Notes under the pieces: model-generated
Seen by the model: the letters and a program-made list of their open reading frames with translations, nothing else
Told to the model about the DNA's origin: nothing
Databases searched by the model: none
Program-made: the position numbers and the translations under genes
In this document: positions 25,527-32,706 of the stretch, one piece after another
How positions within the stretch are numbered: the stretch's first letter is position 1
Layout: every line of letters starts with the position of its first letter
Origin: Acidobacteriota bacterium
Lineage (GTDB): Bacteria > Acidobacteriota > Terriglobia > Bryobacterales > Bryobacteraceae
Assembly (NCBI GenBank): GCA_018268715.1
Contig: JAFDVZ010000002.1
Coordinates: 119,632-183,631 of the forward strand
DNA: 64,000 bases
Direction of reading: 5' to 3'

Positions 25527-26768
25527 CTACTTCGCAAATCCCGAAATATCGACCAGATAGAGCTGCCGGCCATTGCCGGCGTGTGTCGAATCGATGGTGA
25601 CCTTGGTTCCATCCCGGCTGAACCGCGGATGCAGGTCACAGCGCCACTCGCCCGTGTACACGGGGTCCGAATGGAAGTCGCCGAGCGGGATCCTGCGCCC
25701 GCTCGCGACTTCGTACAGGTACAGGTGCTGTAGCCGTTCCTTGTCCGGATACGTGTCGTTCAAAATCCACCGGTTGCCCGGCAGGTAGGTGCAGTGCCCG
25801 TTGACGGTCATCACCGTCTCGCCCACCACTTCGACGCCACCGGAGCGGTCCTCGTAGAGGTAGAACCGTTCCCCATGCGACGGGTGCAGTGCCCAGGCGA
25901 GCACATGGGAAGGATCGCGCCAGATGAAGTGCGAAGTGCCGCCGTAAGGATCGAGCACAAACAGGTCGGTCCCATCGCTTTTGGCGGTGAACATCCGTGT
26001 TCCGAACCCCTTACCCTGTTTGGGCCCGCGCCACCGGTGCAGGAAGATGAACCGCGACCCATCCGGGGAAACCAGCAGGTGGTTGAACCAATGGACGGCC
26101 TGCGGCTCCCAGGGCGAATGGAGGTTGGGGACAGCGGCCGCCTGTTCGAGCGAGATCAGCAGCCGTTCCCGTCCCGTGGCGAGATCGATGCGCCAGATGC
26201 CGACCTCCTTAGGCGCCCGCTGATCCTCGAAGGGGTCCACGACGCCGGCATACCCATAGCCCGGCCGGGTGCGATTCAGCCGCCGGAAGTCCGGGTAGAC
26301 CGCCCATTCCCCATCGGGACTGATCCCATAAACCGGCCCCGGCAACGTTCGTTTCTTGCCGGTCTTGACATCCACCACGCGCGAGACAAACCGTCCATCC
26401 TCGCGATCATTCCAGACCACCTGGCTCGACCCTCCGGGCAGCCACTGTAGCATGGCGCCCTGCTGCCAATTCCAGGCCCGCGACTCCCCGAGGTCGATCC
26501 AGCGGTCGCCATCGTTGAGATCGACCATCCCGACGCGAATGACATCATCGCCGCGGGGCGACCGGCTCTCGAAGTCGACCTGATGCGCAAGCACGTAGCG
26601 ATTCGCGGGATCGAACTGCAGCTTGTCGTAATAGGCGAACCAATGAAACCGCGGCCCGCGAGTAATCGCACGCAGGGGAGCATTGGCGCCGCGCAGCAGG
26701 GCAGCAGCGCCCAGTCCAGCAGCGCAGAACCGTCGTCGGGAGAGTGAAGAATCCGAGCGATGAGGCAT
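25527..26768 (-). CDS. Exported TolB-like beta-propeller protein
   Basis: 413 residues with a Tat-like leader ([19 protein letters not shown]), so probably exported folded. The body has repeated propeller-blade patterns with Asp/Gly turns: '[19 protein letters not shown]', '[15 protein letters not shown]', '[14 protein letters not shown]', '[16 protein letters not shown]', '[15 protein letters not shown]'. The arrangement resembles WD40-like PD40/TolB-N blades and exported oligogalacturonate-lyase-like propellers. The last strand may bear a catalytic His/Asp set ('[18 protein letters not shown]'), but an enzymatic function is not shown. No neighbours in the same direction; likely monocistronic. 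Confidence 0.85.
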   Translation of the reverse strand: MPHRSDSSLSRRRFCAAGLGAAALLRGANAPLRAITRGPRFHWFAYYDKLQFDPANRYVLAHQVDFESRSPRGDDVIRVGMVDLNDGDRWIDLGESRAWNWQQGAMLQWLPGGSSQVVWNDREDGRFVSRVVDVKTGKKRTLPGPVYGISPDGEWAVYPDFRRLNRTRPGYGYAGVVDPFEDQRAPKEVGIWRIDLATGRERLLISLEQAAAVPNLHSPWEPQAVHWFNHLLVSPDGSRFIFLHRWRGPKQGKGFGTRMFTAKSDGTDLFVLDPYGGTSHFIWRDPSHVLAWALHPSHGERFYLYEDRSGGVEVVGETVMTVNGHCTYLPGNRWILNDTYPDKERLQHLYLYEVASGRRIPLGDFHSDPVYTGEWRCDLHPRFSRDGTKVTIDSTHAGNGRQLYLVDISGFAK

Positions 26769-26890
26769 GGTAGGAACAATCCGAAACCATCATAGTGCGG
26801 CGGCGGCAAGGCCGGGCAGCCGCGCATGGTACACTGAGGAAGTCGCCGGGCAACCGGCGTCGTCCCATCCGCGCGCACACGCGAGACCCC

Positions 26891-26980
26891 GGAGAGATGG
26901 CCGAGTGGTTGAAGGCGCACGCTTGGAAAGCGTGTATAGGGGAAACTCTATCGAGGGTTCGAATCCCTCTCTCTCCGCCA
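26891..26980 (+). tRNA. tRNA-Ser (anticodon GGA)
   Basis: 90 bases including an encoded CCA. The acceptor GGAGAGA pairs with TCTCTCC; the D arm is GCC..GGC; the anticodon stem CACGC/GCGTG encloses TTGGAAA with anticodon GGA (reads UCC/UCU); the variable arm is long (TATAGGG..CTCTATC region), as expected for class II tRNA-Ser; the T arm GAGGG-TTCGAAT-CCCTC is perfect; the discriminator is G. Bacterial tRNA-Ser genes are frequent integration sites for islands, and atypical DNA follows. Confidence 0.97.
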
Positions 26981-27019
26981 GTTTAGAATCAACAGCTTAT
27001 AACTTCGTCGGAAGAATCC

Positions 27020-27037
27020 GTGGGCAACGGTGGGCAA
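27020..27037 (+). repeat. Tandem GTGGGCAA direct repeat beside the tRNA
   Basis: GTGGGCAA occurs at 27020-27027 and again at 27030-27037, a 10-base period (one helical turn), 40 bases after the tRNA-Ser end. This spacing and location suit arm-type integrase or excisionase sites of a tRNA-targeting element. No integrase gene remains nearby, so this is only a candidate attachment-site relic. Confidence 0.4.
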
Positions 27038-27084
27038 TACCGATGTTACACAGAGGCCGCAGTGTGGCTTTAAACCTCTAGAAT

Positions 27085-27675
27085 CTACCCCTGTTCGGCA
27101 TGTCCCTCGGGGGGAGACGCCAGCGCCATGAGGTTGTCATACGACCAGATCCGGACATAGATAGCCATGTTGTCCGGGAATGGCAGTTCGTGGAGTAGGT
27201 ATCGCCGCAAAGGTTTCTCGTAAGGCCCCAAAGTGATGTGTATTCCGGAGGAATAGGGCAGCAACTTCCATGTGCGGACGGCAGCCCTCCAAAAGATGCT
27301 TGCTGCGAAGTATATCAGTGCTTCGCGGTCAATTTCCTGTACTTTGTCCGTGGAATAGAGTGCGAAGTCATCATGCGAATAAATCGGCTCTACGGCTTTC
27401 AGAACATCTCTCAGCCTGAAGGACCCATCGGCGCGACTATAATTGGCTAGAACCCAATCCTCTCCGCCGGTCCTGAACCTCGTCTCGCATTTCTCGCACA
27501 GCAGAGGAATTTTCAACTGTCTCGACGTATGCCCGTGCCGCTCGTCGTAGATAAAGACGGGGTCAGGCTTCGGTTCCTTGGATGATCGAAGGACTAGGTA
27601 CACGGCTCTCGGAAGCAAGTGGCTGTCGCACAGGGGTCGGAAGAGCCCGCACAGCCCGCACTCGCCGTGGACCAT
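27085..27675 (-). CDS. HNH-like Cys/His zinc-binding protein of unknown function
   Basis: 196 residues. The N-terminal 70 residues hold a Cys-x2-Cys (CGLC), then 'CDSHLLPRAVYL', then a second Cys-x2-Cys in 'LLCEKCETRFRTGGEDWVL'. This C..C/SHxxP/C..C layout is typical of small HNH-like zinc-finger proteins often found in genomic islands. The C-terminal half is helical ('DREALIYFAASIFWRAAVRT'). Catalytic status is unclear, because only one clear His lies in the knuckle. Its DNA is visibly less GC-rich than the surroundings (28 G+C in the 60 bases 27,301-27,360 by hand count), pointing to recent acquisition. It sits next to the tRNA-Ser repeat region and alone on its strand. Confidence 0.8.
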   Translation of the reverse strand: MVHGECGLCGLFRPLCDSHLLPRAVYLVLRSSKEPKPDPVFIYDERHGHTSRQLKIPLLCEKCETRFRTGGEDWVLANYSRADGSFRLRDVLKAVEPIYSHDDFALYSTDKVQEIDREALIYFAASIFWRAAVRTWKLLPYSSGIHITLGPYEKPLRRYLLHELPFPDNMAIYVRIWSYDNLMALASPPEGHAEQG

Positions 27676-28097
27676 GCGCCCGAGTCTATCACGCGGTTAT
27701 CCACCTCGCGATTTCGCGCAGAAGGATTAGGCCCACTGGCGCCTCGACGCACTGGACAGCGATGGTCCCGCGCGTTGAGAACTGGCAATCGTCAGACCGC
27801 GTGGAAGGAGCTTGCGGCCGGTGTATGTTGGCGACACTGCCAACGAATCTCGGATGATGTCCGAACTATCGAGCCGTGGCTTTGCCCACTGGGATGCAGC
27901 CCAACAAATTGAGCGGCAGATGTTGGGACGCTTCAGGTTCGCGATCCGCCGGCGTAACGCCGAACAGCAGACCCGTCCCGCCGCCTGGCCCCAAGCGCGA
28001 GCCGCAGGCCGATCTCCTGTAGCCTCTGCATGGTTGAATAGCTGACCGCCGCGTACAGGCCGGCCGCGGTTTGCAGGGCATCCTGCTACGCCGCCGC
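27676..28097. other. Gene-poor region containing a degraded gene
   Basis: 422 bases without an intact gene. The distal part carries the ABC permease remnant described separately; the proximal 250 bases show only short unconvincing frames on both strands with no start signals or recognisable motifs. The loss of coding pattern between two intact genes fits decay after an insertion at the tRNA. Confidence 0.5.
27933..28085 (-). pseudogene. Remnant of a MacB/FtsX-like ABC transporter permease (C-terminal fragment)
   Basis: Read on the reverse strand from 28085, the frame gives ALQTAAGLYAAVSYSTMQ followed by RLQEIGLRLALGARRRD. This matches the well-known C-terminal signature of MacB/FtsX-type permeases of Acidobacteria ('GLYGVxxYSVxQRTxEIGIRMALGA'). 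An in-frame TAG lies immediately before the fragment. After the 'LGARRRD' the pattern is lost and a TGA follows at 27933-27935. Only about 35 family-like residues survive, so this is a relic, not a gene. Identification is from memory of the motif, not a search. Confidence 0.6.
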
Positions 28098-29417
28098 TCA
28101 GTAATTCTTCGCCCGCTCCACGCGAGCCCGTTGCGACCGTCCCATCGCCTTTACCCCCGCAAGCGACGGGTCCTGCCGAGCCAGCACATCCAGGTTCGCG
28201 GCCACCTTGGCCACCGCGCGCGCCATGTCCCGGACATCCTCCTCCGGCCCAATCAAGCAGAACTGGAACAGCCACACCGCCTCGTGGTAGGCCGCCCGCT
28301 CCGACACCGGGCAGCACGCCGTCGAATACTCCACCGCCACATCCCGTCCCGCTGCCAATTGCGGACAGTTGGCGGGAGTCGCATAGAACAGGTCGCTGCG
28401 ATAGACGGCCTCATAGAACCGCCCATCGCACGGGACGCCCTCCTTCTCAAGCGCGGCGACAAACAGATCGCGGTGCGGCGCGGGTTTTCCCGGCTCCGGC
28501 CGGTATTGGAACACGTAGCAGTAGTTGGTGGGCGAGGTCATGGCGGGCTGCGCCGGCAGCACCCGCACGCAGGGAATCTCCGACAGCAATTCGCCCAGCA
28601 GCGCCGCATGGGCCGCCCGGCGCTCCCGCAACTCCGGCAGCATCTCGATCTGCCCGATCAGCAGCGCAATCTGCAAATCGGTCATGCGGTAGTTCAGCCC
28701 GATCATCCGCCGCCCGTACTGGTCGGTGAGGCTCGCCCGCCCGCAGTTCACCACCGTCTGCAGCGCCTCGTAATATTCCAGGCTGTTGGTGGTCACCAAG
28801 CCGCCCTCGCCCGCCGTCATGAGCTTGCTCTCCTGCAAGCTGAAGCAGCCGAGATCGCCGATCGCCCCCGCCCCACGCCCCTTGTAGGCCCCGCCATGGG
28901 CGTGGGCGCAGTCCTCGATGATCTTCAATCCGTGTTCCGCCGCCACAGCCGCCAGCGCATCCATATCGGTGAAGCGCATCGCCAGGTGCACCGGCACAAT
29001 CGCCTTGGTGCGCGGCGTAATCGCCCGCCGCACGCTCTCCGGATCCAGGCAATACGTGTCCGGATCGATATCGGCGAACACCGGCACGGCCCCCATGGCG
29101 AGCGCGGCCGTCGCCGTCCCATCCCAGGTATAGGCGGGCACGATCACCTCATCGCCGAATCCGATTCCCGCCGCCTGTAGCGCTGCAGTAATCGCTACCG
29201 TCCCATTTACGAGCGGCAAAACGTACCGGACACCGTGCAAATCGGCGAACCGCTTACAGAAATCCTGTGCCAGCGCGGTCGGCAGCGGGAAACCGCCCCA
29301 GTGACGGCTCTCCACCACCTTCGCGATGCGCTCGAGATCCGACGGCCGGTACTGCGGCCAGGGCGAAAACGGGGTCCGGCGGACGGGATCGCCGCCCAAA
29401 ATGGCAAGTTGGCTCAT
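28098..29417 (-). CDS. DegT/DnrJ/EryC1/StrS-family PLP aminotransferase
   Basis: 439 residues, fold-type I PLP enzyme. The expected elements are present: 'LPLVNGTVAITAALQAAGIG' (phosphate/PLP binding), 'VIVPAYTWDGTATA', Asp of 'IIEDCAHAHGGAYKG', and the Schiff-base Lys198 in 'FSLQESKLMTAGEGG'. This family transfers amino groups to keto-sugars or keto-inositols for antibiotic, LPS or cell-wall sugar synthesis. The neighbouring region is carbohydrate-related but no nucleotide-sugar pathway is encoded, so the substrate is open. It is divergent from the large GH2 gene, with 76 bases between. Confidence 0.93.
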   Translation of the reverse strand: MSQLAILGGDPVRRTPFSPWPQYRPSDLERIAKVVESRHWGGFPLPTALAQDFCKRFADLHGVRYVLPLVNGTVAITAALQAAGIGFGDEVIVPAYTWDGTATAALAMGAVPVFADIDPDTYCLDPESVRRAITPRTKAIVPVHLAMRFTDMDALAAVAAEHGLKIIEDCAHAHGGAYKGRGAGAIGDLGCFSLQESKLMTAGEGGLVTTNSLEYYEALQTVVNCGRASLTDQYGRRMIGLNYRMTDLQIALLIGQIEMLPELRERRAAHAALLGELLSEIPCVRVLPAQPAMTSPTNYCYVFQYRPEPGKPAPHRDLFVAALEKEGVPCDGRFYEAVYRSDLFYATPANCPQLAAGRDVAVEYSTACCPVSERAAYHEAVWLFQFCLIGPEEDVRDMARAVAKVAANLDVLARQDPSLAGVKAMGRSQRARVERAKNY

Positions 29418-29493
29418 GAAACCTCAAAAAACTGGAACGGGCGTTTCACTTTTTACTTGAACATACGCTAAAGTGGATGCCGCGGCAACTCCC

Positions 29494-32400
29494 ATGCGCG
29501 TTCTCCTGCTTCCACTCCTTTTGGCGGCGACGGCGGCCGCCGCCCAAACCTATGCGGTACAGGTCGAAGAACCGACCGGTATCTATCGCAGAATCAACGA
29601 GATAGTGGCTGTTCCACTGGAGAAGGTGGGCGGTCATTCGCAAGGATACACGGTCGTTGACCCCGCTGGCCGGGAACTCGTCTGGCAGGCCTCTGGCGGA
29701 CAGTTGTTGTTTGAGGCGTCGGTAATTCCGGGCGAGTTACCGGTGTACAAAATATCCTGTTGTGACGCGAAAACGGCCCATTTTCGCAATTTAGTGGTCG
29801 CAAAACGTGTCGGAATGCGTCGTTTAGAGCTCGGAAACGTGCATTTTCGTGCACTTTTTGACGTCGAAAATGGCAGTTTCGTCGAGGTCTACAGCCTGCG
29901 GGCGGGTCCGCAGCGGTCGCTGAACCTGGTCGAGACTACCCCGGAAGGCCAGGACGCCCTCAAGGGCGACGTCCATGAGGATGTGCCGGAGGCGAAGACG
30001 TTCTCGCCGGCCCCAGTTCCGGGCATCGAGGGACCGAATTCCGGCTGGAGCGGGCTGGGCGCCGGGCGGTTCACGAATGTCGAAATCGTCGAGGCCGGGC
30101 CGCTACGGGGCCGGATCCGGCTTTCCCGGGCGGGCGAAACGCAGGAGATCGTGTGGACCGCCACCGGGGCCTGGTTCCGTTGGAAGGCGGCGCGCGGGTT
30201 CCGGTTCACGGCCGTTTCGGCGACGCCCTACCTGCCGTTCAACCGGGTGCTCGATGGCGCGGAAATTGGTTTTCCGGACGGGCCGGGCAGTCCGGAGCCC
30301 ACGCCGAACCAGATCGGCCCGCGGAACTGGCCGTCGCTGCCGGGCGGGCACATCGTGTACTACCAGCGCGAGGAGGATTACGGGGCGCTCGGGATCGTCG
30401 CGCTCGATCCGGCGCTGAAATGGCGCGGGGTGGGGACGCGGCGGTTCATCGCCGAGAAGGGGGCTGGGGAGGCGGAGATCGCCGTCACGTTTCCGGCTTG
30501 GGCGGGCTCGGACACCGTGCTCGAGGCGCGGAAAGAGTACCGGATGCTGAAGCAGCCGCTACTGGTCCAGGTTTCGAAGGCGGGCGAGGGGACCGTGGAA
30601 GTGAAGGAGCCGGCCCAGCGCGAGCCGGCCGCCGTCCAGGACCACGCCTCGGCGACGCCCTTCAGCCCGGTGACGCTCAGCCTGGATGGGGAGTGGGAGC
30701 TGGCGTTCTGCGAGAAGGGTGAGGGTCCGCCGAAGGAGGGCTGGCGGCGGGTGACGGTCCCGGGAACGGTCCACACGCAGTGGCTCGACCCGTCGAAGAT
30801 CTACTCGCATGAGGCGGAGTGGCTCAGCTACAAGGAGTGGTGGTACCGGCGGACGGTGAATGTCCCGGACGCCTGGCGCGACCGGCGGTTGCGGCTCCAG
30901 TTCGACGCCACCGACTACTACGCCGATACCTACGTCAACGGCGAATACGTCGGCCGGCACGAGGGCTACATCGACCCATATGAATATGATGTGACCGGGC
31001 GGCTGCACACCGGGGCGAACGAGGTGATGGTCCGGGTGTGGACGCCGGTCAGCTACTACTGGCGGCACCGGCCCTACACGATCAAGGGCGCCTACGGGGC
31101 CGTCGATCAGAAGCCGGACGATATCACCGCGCTGGGGATCACACGGTCGGCGCGGATTGTCGCCGGAGACCGGGCCGTGATCCGCGACGTGGCGGTGAAT
31201 ACGCGCCTGGATGGGGCGGCGGGCGTGGTCGAGGTCACGGTGGCCGCGGAATTGCCGGCCGATAGCCAGTACCGCTGGGAGGTATCGCTTGCGCCGCGGA
31301 ACTTTTCCTCAAGCGAACGCTACCAGGTACGCGCGGAGGCCGGCGCGGACCCGCAAACGCTCGCGATTCGCGTCGAAAAGCCGCATCTGTGGTGGACGCG
31401 GGATCATGGCCTGCCGAACCTGTACACGCTCGAGGTGCGCCTGATCGATGGCTCCGGGCGAGCGGTGGACGGGCGCACGATGGCGGCCGGCATCCGCGAG
31501 ATCGAGAAGATCGGCTGGGACTTCTACCTGAACCGGAAGCGGATGTTCATCCGGGGCACCAACTACTACGATGTCATCTACATGTCGACCATGAACCGCG
31601 CCTCCTACGAGCGCGATTTGAAGCTCATGATCGGCATGAACATCAACATGATCCGGCTGCACTGCCACTTCAGCAAACCGGAGTTCTACGACATCGCCGA
31701 CGAACAGGGCATCCTCATCTGGCAGGACTTTCTGGAGGCCTGGTATCCGCATGACGTCGCTTTCGCCCAACGCGCCGCCGCCCTTTATGACAACCATGTG
31801 CGCTATGTCCGCAATCATCCTTCGGTGGCGATCTGGATCACTAGCGACGAGGAAGACTTCACCAATTACCACCAGGTGACCAAGCACCTGGCGCCACGGC
31901 CCTTCTTTCTGGACCCGCAGCATCGGGCCGTACACCGCTCCACCGGGCGGTTCGGCGATTCGCACGTCTACCATGGCTGGTACAACGGCACGATCTGGCA
32001 GTACACCAGGATGACCGAAGCCTTCGTTTCCGAGCTGGGCGCCACGAGTTTGCCCAACTACGACACGTTGGTGAAGTTTATGGGCGATCAGTGGCCTATT
32101 CGGGACCACGAAGCGGAGTGGATCTGGCGGAAGTTGCAGATTCCCGAGGCCATGCGGGCCTGGGGGGATCCGGGCTCGATGTCCATGCGCGAGTATATTC
32201 CGCAAACGCAGGCTTACGTCGCCCGGCTGTTCCAGATCGCGCTCGAACGCATGCGGGAGCGCAAGGGCGAGGGCGCGGGCGGCGTGCTGCACTTCCACGC
32301 GCTCGATATCTGGCCTTCGGTCACCATGGCCGCGATCGACTGGGAACGGGTTCCGACCAAGGTCTGGGACACGGTCCGGCGCAGCTTTGAACCCGTCGCG

Positions 32401-32706
32401 GCGCTGTTTCAGTACGACCGCGACGTGTGGAAGCCGGGGGAGCGGTTCGCCTGCGGGCTGTGGGCGGTGAATGACCGGTGGACGGCGGTGAATGGCGCGA
32501 GCTTGCGGTGGACGATTGAAGACGCGACGGGGAAGGCGTTGAAGAGCGGGGCGATTCCGGTGTCGATGGCGGCGGATTCGGCGGCCCGCGTGGGGACGGC
32601 CGAGTGGGTGGCGGGCGCCGCTGGGGCGTACCGGCTACGGGCTGGAATTGTCGGAGCTGACGGGGCGGCGGTTTCGGAGAATCTGTATGAGTTCGCGGTC
32701 CGGTAA
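29494..32706 (+). CDS. Exported glycoside hydrolase family 2 protein with extra N-terminal domain
   Basis: 1070 residues from the ATG at 29494, which gives a clean Sec signal (MRVLLLPLLLAATAAAA); a GTG at 29473 only adds seven residues. Residues ~20-380 are a beta-rich domain I cannot assign. From ~400 the GH2 layout appears: sugar-binding jelly roll ('TLSLDGEWELAFCEKG', 'DATDYYADTYVNGEYVGRHE'), Ig-like domain, and TIM barrel ('MFIRGTNYYDVIYM', 'NMIRLHCHFSKPEFYD', 'YVRNHPSVAIWITSDEED'). The acid/base is Glu786, preceded by Asp785 where GH2 enzymes have Asn; the nucleophile is probably Glu847 in 'EAFVSELGATS'. It likely acts on beta-mannosides or related glycans in the periplasm. Its last 20 bases overlap the next gene. 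Confidence 0.9.
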   Translation: MRVLLLPLLLAATAAAAQTYAVQVEEPTGIYRRINEIVAVPLEKVGGHSQGYTVVDPAGRELVWQASGGQLLFEASVIPGELPVYKISCCDAKTAHFRNLVVAKRVGMRRLELGNVHFRALFDVENGSFVEVYSLRAGPQRSLNLVETTPEGQDALKGDVHEDVPEAKTFSPAPVPGIEGPNSGWSGLGAGRFTNVEIVEAGPLRGRIRLSRAGETQEIVWTATGAWFRWKAARGFRFTAVSATPYLPFNRVLDGAEIGFPDGPGSPEPTPNQIGPRNWPSLPGGHIVYYQREEDYGALGIVALDPALKWRGVGTRRFIAEKGAGEAEIAVTFPAWAGSDTVLEARKEYRMLKQPLLVQVSKAGEGTVEVKEPAQREPAAVQDHASATPFSPVTLSLDGEWELAFCEKGEGPPKEGWRRVTVPGTVHTQWLDPSKIYSHEAEWLSYKEWWYRRTVNVPDAWRDRRLRLQFDATDYYADTYVNGEYVGRHEGYIDPYEYDVTGRLHTGANEVMVRVWTPVSYYWRHRPYTIKGAYGAVDQKPDDITALGITRSARIVAGDRAVIRDVAVNTRLDGAAGVVEVTVAAELPADSQYRWEVSLAPRNFSSSERYQVRAEAGADPQTLAIRVEKPHLWWTRDHGLPNLYTLEVRLIDGSGRAVDGRTMAAGIREIEKIGWDFYLNRKRMFIRGTNYYDVIYMSTMNRASYERDLKLMIGMNINMIRLHCHFSKPEFYDIADEQGILIWQDFLEAWYPHDVAFAQRAAALYDNHVRYVRNHPSVAIWITSDEEDFTNYHQVTKHLAPRPFFLDPQHRAVHRSTGRFGDSHVYHGWYNGTIWQYTRMTEAFVSELGATSLPNYDTLVKFMGDQWPIRDHEAEWIWRKLQIPEAMRAWGDPGSMSMREYIPQTQAYVARLFQIALERMRERKGEGAGGVLHFHALDIWPSVTMAAIDWERVPTKVWDTVRRSFEPVAALFQYDRDVWKPGERFACGLWAVNDRWTAVNGASLRWTIEDATGKALKSGAIPVSMAADSAARVGTAEWVAGAAGAYRLRAGIVGADGAAVSENLYEFAVR

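Noticed and set aside
26767-27081. Forward open frame of 104 codons spanning the tRNA
   Set aside because: It runs through the complete tRNA-Ser gene and encodes tRNA sequence, so it cannot be a protein gene.
26981-28097. Second copy of the tRNA-Ser 3' end as an island boundary
   Set aside because: No duplicate of the T-arm/acceptor sequence was found downstream within this stretch, so an island boundary cannot be drawn.
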